From NCBI GenBank assembly GCA_017559685.1, contig JAFYQY010000013.1:1-64000 (forward strand): DNA of 64,000 nucleotides, written 5' to 3'. The DNA is from Alistipes sp. Its GTDB lineage: Bacteria; Bacteroidota; Bacteroidia; Bacteroidales; Rikenellaceae. The position numbers were made by a program, and so were the translations under genes. The notes under the pieces are model-generated. The model was given only the letters and a program-made list of their open reading frames with translations, searched no databases and was not told the DNA's origin. Positions 59,791 through 64,000 of this stretch are shown here, in pieces (within the stretch, counting starts at the first letter, position 1; every line of letters begins with the position of its first letter).

Positions 59791-61576
59791 AAAATTCGCT
59801 ATAATACTATCTGCGGCATTGTCGCTCTGCGCCTGCATTAAGAACGACCTGCCAAAACCTGTTGTTGATCTCTACATCGCATCGCTCGACGTGGAGGGCA
59901 TCAGCGGAAATATTGTTCTCGACCGTGCGTCCTACACCGCAACTATTCCTCTTGCCGAGGAGACTAATATCGAGGCGGTGCAGTTCAAGACTATCAGCTA
60001 CGGAGCAGATGTTGTGACCAACATCAACTACGAGGCCGACAATACAAAAATCATCGTATCGAAAGATCTTAACAACAAAGTTGTTAATATGTCGCAGCCA
60101 GAGTACATCACCCTCTCCTATTTCCAGGACTACGAGTGGAAGATTGTGGCAACACAGACAATCAACCGCATCTGGAGTGTAGATGGTCAGATTGGCTCGA
60201 CAGAGTGGGATATCGAGGGACGCCGAGCAATCGTAAAGCGCCGTCAAGACTACCCTCTCAACGATGTTAAGACTACCGATGTTCGCTTTGGCCCACGCCC
60301 AACCTACGACTATCCCGAGGTTGCGGAGATGCCTACCAACTTCGACAATGCCGATATGGCTCGCACAGTCTCGGTAACAGCGCACGGCCACAACACCGTG
60401 TGGGAGTTGGTTATCGTGCCTACCGAGGTGGCGCTCGACTTCGAGTATGTCTCGGCAGGAGCAAATGTAATCTGGATTAAGGCAGCAAATATCGACGGTG
60501 CTTCGATTCAGTTCGCATATCGTCAGCGTGGCTCGGAGGAGTGGACAAAGGTAAACGACGCTTGGTACGCTTCGGACTCGAAAAACCCATACAACCGCTA
60601 CGAGGAGGGCTTCGTGAAGGCTGTAGTTCGTGGTTTGGAGCCTGGCACCGAGTATGAGGTTATCGGTTATGCCGACGAGAAGCAGTCCGACATAAAGATT
60701 GTAACAACAGCACCGCTCTATCAGATTCCTAACTCGGATATGGAGCAGTGGGGCAAGTTCACAAACGACCAGAACCTCTTGCCTACAGGCGAGGCGGGCC
60801 CTTGCTGGTACCCATTCTCATCGGTTTTGGAGATGTTCTGGGCTACAGGTAACCCAGGTGGTACATCTCTCGGCGAGAAGTACAACCTCACATACCCTGT
60901 CTACAAGAGTGCTAACCCCGAGAATGTGCCTGCCGACTCTACGGGCGAGGTGAGTGCATTTATGGGCTCGCAGAGCGTCTTGAATATGAAGTTTGCCGCA
61001 GGTAACCTCTTTGTAGGTCACTATGGTGAGACTCTCGGAACAAACGCTACAGTCTACTTCGGTCGCCCTATGGCACAGAACGTTAAGCCTGTGGCTGTAC
61101 GCTTCAAGGTTAAGTATTCTCGTGGAGGTATCAACTGGATTACTATCGGTAATAAGTACCAAGCGGCTTCGAACGGCACCGAGTACCACATCGGTAGCAA
61201 GCAGATAAAGGTTATCAGTGGACAACCCGATGTCGCAAAGATCTTCTTCTGCCTGACCGATTGGGCTGCGCCACACTGCGTAAATAGTGCCGACGAGAAG
61301 ACTTTCTTCGATCCTCGTACCGCTTCGGGCGTTGTCGGCTTGGGTTATTTCGATAGCATCAACAACCCTGAAATGGTGGTTGAAGAGACCGACAAGTGGC
61401 ACACAATGACACTCCCTGTCGAGTACTCAAACCCTGAGGTTGTGCCGTCGCAGCTCTTGCTCACATTCACCTGCTCGGGCTATGGCGACTACTTCACCGG
61501 AAGTAGCGAGTCGTGGATGTATGTCGACGAAATTGAGTTGCTCTACGACCTCGACGAAGAGAATCAACCGAAATAA
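59783..61576 (+). CDS. PCMD-domain lipoprotein with Ig-like modules
   Basis: A 597-residue lipoprotein (MAKKFAIILSAALSLCAC, Cys16 or Cys18). A beta domain of about 115 residues is followed by Ig/fibronectin-like segments (about 220-315, with FVKAVVRGLEPGTEYEVIGYADEK). The C-terminal PCMD domain (about 320-597) starts IPNSDMEQWGKF and ends LTFTCSGYGDYFTGSSESWMYVDEIELLY, closely parallel to the protein at 55997. It is the last gene of the locus and is followed by a terminator. Confidence 0.75.
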   Translation: MAKKFAIILSAALSLCACIKNDLPKPVVDLYIASLDVEGISGNIVLDRASYTATIPLAEETNIEAVQFKTISYGADVVTNINYEADNTKIIVSKDLNNKVVNMSQPEYITLSYFQDYEWKIVATQTINRIWSVDGQIGSTEWDIEGRRAIVKRRQDYPLNDVKTTDVRFGPRPTYDYPEVAEMPTNFDNADMARTVSVTAHGHNTVWELVIVPTEVALDFEYVSAGANVIWIKAANIDGASIQFAYRQRGSEEWTKVNDAWYASDSKNPYNRYEEGFVKAVVRGLEPGTEYEVIGYADEKQSDIKIVTTAPLYQIPNSDMEQWGKFTNDQNLLPTGEAGPCWYPFSSVLEMFWATGNPGGTSLGEKYNLTYPVYKSANPENVPADSTGEVSAFMGSQSVLNMKFAAGNLFVGHYGETLGTNATVYFGRPMAQNVKPVAVRFKVKYSRGGINWITIGNKYQAASNGTEYHIGSKQIKVISGQPDVAKIFFCLTDWAAPHCVNSADEKTFFDPRTASGVVGLGYFDSINNPEMVVEETDKWHTMTLPVEYSNPEVVPSQLLLTFTCSGYGDYFTGSSESWMYVDEIELLYDLDEENQPK

Positions 61577-61586
61577 AAGGCCATCA

Positions 61587-61602
61587 GCTTTTAGCCTTTG
61601 GC
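61587..61602 (+). repeat. GCTTTTAGCC box before a terminator
   Basis: GCTTTTAGCCTTTGGC is one of the copies of the box described in the findings, here between the lipoprotein stop and the terminator hairpin. Confidence 0.6.
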
Positions 61603-61614
61603 ATTAGCTTTTTC

Positions 61615-61648
61615 AAGACGAGAGACTGCGGTTTCTCGTCTTTTTTTT
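61615..61648 (+). terminator. Terminator of the surface lipoprotein locus
   Basis: AAGACGAGA (61615-61623) pairs with TCTCGTCTT (61634-61642) and runs into eight Ts. Confidence 0.85.
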
Positions 61649-61649
61649 A

Positions 61650-61657
61650 TATCTTTG
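61650..61657 (+). promoter_or_regulatory. -7 box of the S9A peptidase gene
   Basis: TATCTTTG directly follows the preceding terminator T-run; the ATG is 17 bp further. Confidence 0.6.
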
Positions 61658-61674
61658 TACAAAAGATTCAGACT

Positions 61675-63822
61675 ATGAAAAGAGTTATTACAAAAGCGAT
61701 GGCGTTCGTTGCCTTTGGAGCAACGGCATACTTCATCGGTTATGGCATTGGCAAAATAATTGGAAATATGAAGCATATCAACTATCCCGAAACTGCCCGT
61801 GAAGGCGTTGTGGACAACTATCACGGCGTGGAGATTGCCGACCCTTATCGCTGGCTCGAAGACGATATGTCGGAGCGCACAGCCGAGTGGGTTAAGGCTC
61901 AAAACGAGGTTACATTCGACTATCTCAACTCGCTCCCACAGCGAGAGGCTATTCGCAACCGTTTGACCGAGTTGTGGAACTACCCTACACAGAGTGCACC
62001 TTCGAAACGTGGCGAGTGGTACTACATCTCTCGCAACAGCGGACTCCAAAACCAGAGCGTACTCTACCGCAAGCGCAATCTCTCGGACACCGAGGAGGAG
62101 CTCTTCTTCGACCCTAATACCCTCTCGGAGGATGGTACTGTGGCGTTGCACGCAGGCTCGTTCACGAAGGATGGCAAATATTTCGCCTATGCTCTCGCCT
62201 CGGCGGGCTCGGATTGGGTGGAGATTAAGGTGCTCGACACCGAGACTATGCAACCACTCGCCGACCACATCAAGTGGGTGAAATTCTCGGGCGCATCGTG
62301 GACTCGTGACGGTCGTGGCTTCTACTATAGCGCATACGATGCTCCGAAGGAGGGCGATGCGGTATATTCGGCTCAGAACACCAACCAGAAGGTCTATTTC
62401 CACCGCCTCGGCACCAAGCAGGAGGAGGACGTCCTCATCTTCGAGGATAAGAAAAACCCACTCCACTACCACCACGGTGGCGAGAGTGAGGATGGCAAGT
62501 GGCAGTTTATCACCTCGTCGGCAGGTACTTCGGGTACGCAGTTGCTCTACAAGCGCACCTCGGAGAGCAAGTGGCACACCCTCTACAAGGGCTTTGACTA
62601 CGACTATATGGTGCTCGACTGCTACAAAGACGAGGTTTTGGTTATGACCAACGACAATGCACCGAACTATCGCCTTGTGGGTGTAAATCTCCTCACAGGC
62701 AAGAAGTACGACATCATCCCCGAGGGCGAGTCGTTGCTCGAGGCGGTAGGTATGGCGGGCGACTACCTCTTTGCCGAGTACCTTATCGACGCACAGAACA
62801 AGATTTATCAGCACGACCGCAAGGGTAAGCTCATTCGTGAGGTCGAGTTGCCGATTATCGGCTCGGTAGGTGGCTTTGACGGCGAGCGAGAGGATAAGGA
62901 GGTCTACTATGCGGTGGCAAACTACACCTCGCCAAGCACAATCTATCGCTACGATATCGAGAGTGGCAAGAGCGAGCTCTACCACCGATCGGAGGTTAAG
63001 TTCGACTGCGAAAACTACGAGACAAAACAGCTCTTCTTCGAGAGCAAGGATGGCACCCGAGTGCCGATGTTCGTGTCGCACAAAAAGGGAATAAAACTCG
63101 ACGGAAACAACCCTTGCTACCTCTACGGTTATGGCGGTTTCCAGATCAACCTCACACCTTCGTTCTCGACTACTGCGGCGATGTTTATGGAGCAGGGCGG
63201 CGTCTACTGCGTGGTAAACCTTCGTGGCGGCTCGGAGTATGGCGAGGAGTGGCACAAAGGCGGTATGTTAGAGAACAAGCAGAACGTCTTCGACGACTTT
63301 ATCTCGGCGGCCGAGTACCTCATCAAAGAGGGCTATACCTCGAGCAAGAAGCTCGCTATTGCGGGTGGCTCGAATGGCGGTTTGCTGGTGGGTGCTTGTA
63401 TGACTCAACGTCCTGATTTGTACGCTGTTGCATTGCCAGCAGTAGGTGTGTTGGATATGTTGCGCTACCACCTCTTCACCATCGGTCACGGCTGGGTTGT
63501 GGAGTATGGCTCGTCGGCAGTGAAGGAGCAGTTCGACTACCTTATAAAGTACTCGCCACTGCACAACTTGCGTAAAGGTGTGGAGTACCCCGCTACGCTC
63601 GTAACTACGGGCGACCACGACGATAGAGTTGTGCCTGCGCACTCGTTCAAGTTTGCAGCGGAGTTACAGCACTGCCACAAGGGCGACAACCCTGTGCTTA
63701 TCCGCATCGACACCAACGCAGGTCACGGTGCAGGCAAGCCAACCTCGAAGCGCATCGAGGAGATTGCCGATACCTTTGCGTTTATCTTCGAGAATACCGA
63801 TTCGGAGTATAAGAGTCGTTAG
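61675..63822 (+). CDS. Prolyl oligopeptidase family S9A peptidase
   Basis: A 715-residue serine peptidase. An N-terminal hydrophobic segment (ITKAMAFVAFGATAYFIGYGIG) is probably a signal anchor, placing the enzyme in the periplasm. The propeller domain covers about 60-440. The hydrolase domain has the nucleophile Ser566 in GGSNGG, the Asp in TGDHDDRVVP near 648-651 and His684 in NAGHGAG. The conserved YPETAREGVVDNYHG at the start matches the family. It cleaves short peptides after proline. Confidence 0.93.
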   Translation: MKRVITKAMAFVAFGATAYFIGYGIGKIIGNMKHINYPETAREGVVDNYHGVEIADPYRWLEDDMSERTAEWVKAQNEVTFDYLNSLPQREAIRNRLTELWNYPTQSAPSKRGEWYYISRNSGLQNQSVLYRKRNLSDTEEELFFDPNTLSEDGTVALHAGSFTKDGKYFAYALASAGSDWVEIKVLDTETMQPLADHIKWVKFSGASWTRDGRGFYYSAYDAPKEGDAVYSAQNTNQKVYFHRLGTKQEEDVLIFEDKKNPLHYHHGGESEDGKWQFITSSAGTSGTQLLYKRTSESKWHTLYKGFDYDYMVLDCYKDEVLVMTNDNAPNYRLVGVNLLTGKKYDIIPEGESLLEAVGMAGDYLFAEYLIDAQNKIYQHDRKGKLIREVELPIIGSVGGFDGEREDKEVYYAVANYTSPSTIYRYDIESGKSELYHRSEVKFDCENYETKQLFFESKDGTRVPMFVSHKKGIKLDGNNPCYLYGYGGFQINLTPSFSTTAAMFMEQGGVYCVVNLRGGSEYGEEWHKGGMLENKQNVFDDFISAAEYLIKEGYTSSKKLAIAGGSNGGLLVGACMTQRPDLYAVALPAVGVLDMLRYHLFTIGHGWVVEYGSSAVKEQFDYLIKYSPLHNLRKGVEYPATLVTTGDHDDRVVPAHSFKFAAELQHCHKGDNPVLIRIDTNAGHGAGKPTSKRIEEIADTFAFIFENTDSEYKSR

Positions 63823-63844
63823 GGGCGTTAGAGGCATTAGGGGT
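63818..63844. repeat. Degenerate nonamer tandem repeat
   Basis: GTTAGGGGC, GTTAGAGGC and ATTAGGGGT lie head to tail, starting at the stop codon of the peptidase gene. The box GCTGTTAGCCATTGGC follows in inverted orientation at 63873-63858. Confidence 0.7.
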
Positions 63845-63881
63845 GTATTAAAAAAAAGCCAATGGCTAACAGCAAAAAATT

Positions 63882-64000
63882 ATGGAAGAGTTAGAATTGC
63901 GCAGTAAGAGAGTCTTTGAGTTTCTCGATGCGCACGAGATAAAATACGAGGTCTATTTTCATCCCGAGTCGCCAACAATCGAGATTGCCAAGCAGTATTG
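63882..64000 (+). CDS. YbaK/ProX-type aminoacyl-tRNA deacylase, partial
   Basis: The ATG at 63882 opens a frame to the window end (39 codons). The product begins MEELELRSKRVFEFLDAHEI and continues with KYEVYFHPESPTIEIAKQY. This matches the YbaK/EbsC editing family (PrdX/ProX), which clears mischarged Ala-tRNA(Pro) or related species. Only the N-terminal part is in the window, so the catalytic core cannot be checked. Confidence 0.75.
   Translation, partial: MEELELRSKRVFEFLDAHEIKYEVYFHPESPTIEIAKQY

Noticed and set aside
61591..63255. A 554-codon open frame opposite the S9A peptidase
   Set aside because: It lies opposite a peptidase with a complete catalytic triad; the translated product has no motif and is rich in V/L/H from reverse-complement codon bias.
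1..64000. tRNA, rRNA, tmRNA or known riboswitch genes
   Set aside because: I checked each intergenic region by eye and saw no cloverleaf, CCA end or known riboswitch core. A covariance-model search would be needed to confirm.

Overview
This window looks like chromosomal DNA from a Bacteroidales bacterium, most plausibly a Rikenellaceae/Alistipes-like gut commensal; the genus is an inference. Evidence: many genes are preceded by the Bacteroidetes -7 box TAnnTTTG instead of a classical -10, Shine-Dalgarno sites are mostly absent, and gene families typical of the order are present (fimbrillin-like, DUF4493 and PCMD lipoproteins, YfhO, DUF3098, Pit-PhoU fusion, S9A peptidase). Codon use is strongly biased toward TCG, GAG, CTC and AAC. 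This bias creates many long spurious ORFs on opposite strands.

Layout. 0.1-9.5 kb: an L-rhamnose operon on the minus strand (kinase, isomerase, lactaldehyde reductase, symporter, aldolase, GH78 rhamnosidase) with a divergent AraC-type regulator; the kinase gene carries an in-frame amber stop. 9.6-20.6 kb: housekeeping genes, namely argR, an anchored nitroreductase, lon, the KDO genes kdsB-kdsA-kdsD, a GlpT-type transporter, a UbiD decarboxylase, a helix-hairpin-helix protein and rpsU. 20.7-24.6 kb: a large surface lipoprotein with a G10 tract in its leader, followed by a 50-residue small protein. 24.8-26.7 kb: corA and mqnA (minus). 26.8-35.9 kb: a compact, one-direction set of eleven intact phage structural and lysis genes with no visible terminase, integrase, tape-measure, repressor or replication gene. 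36-40.6 kb: comEC (short form), a SAM methyltransferase, a DUF2520 dehydrogenase, kdsC and a CYTH protein. 41-49.4 kb: a FucP-type symporter, polyprenyl synthase, yfhO, ftsX, DUF3098 and a phosphate transporter. 50.3-51.9 kb: xerC and hpf. 52-61.6 kb: a seven-gene surface locus of five lipoproteins and two outer-membrane barrels. 61.7-64 kb: a prolyl oligopeptidase and the start of a YbaK-type deacylase.

Functional links: all four KDO synthesis steps (KdsD, KdsA, KdsC, KdsB) are present, split over two loci. MqnA plus the UbiD protein suggest futalosine-type menaquinone synthesis. ArgR, HPF and Lon are global regulators.

The least explained DNA is intergenic. A ~120-bp hairpin element occurs six times, with base changes that preserve pairing. 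A second palindromic element occurs as an empty and a filled copy. Several terminators are followed by a GCTTTTAGCCATTGGC-like box and locus-specific short-word repeats. These, with the terminase-less phage cluster, are the main candidates for undescribed biology. No tRNA, rRNA, CRISPR array or transposase gene was seen.
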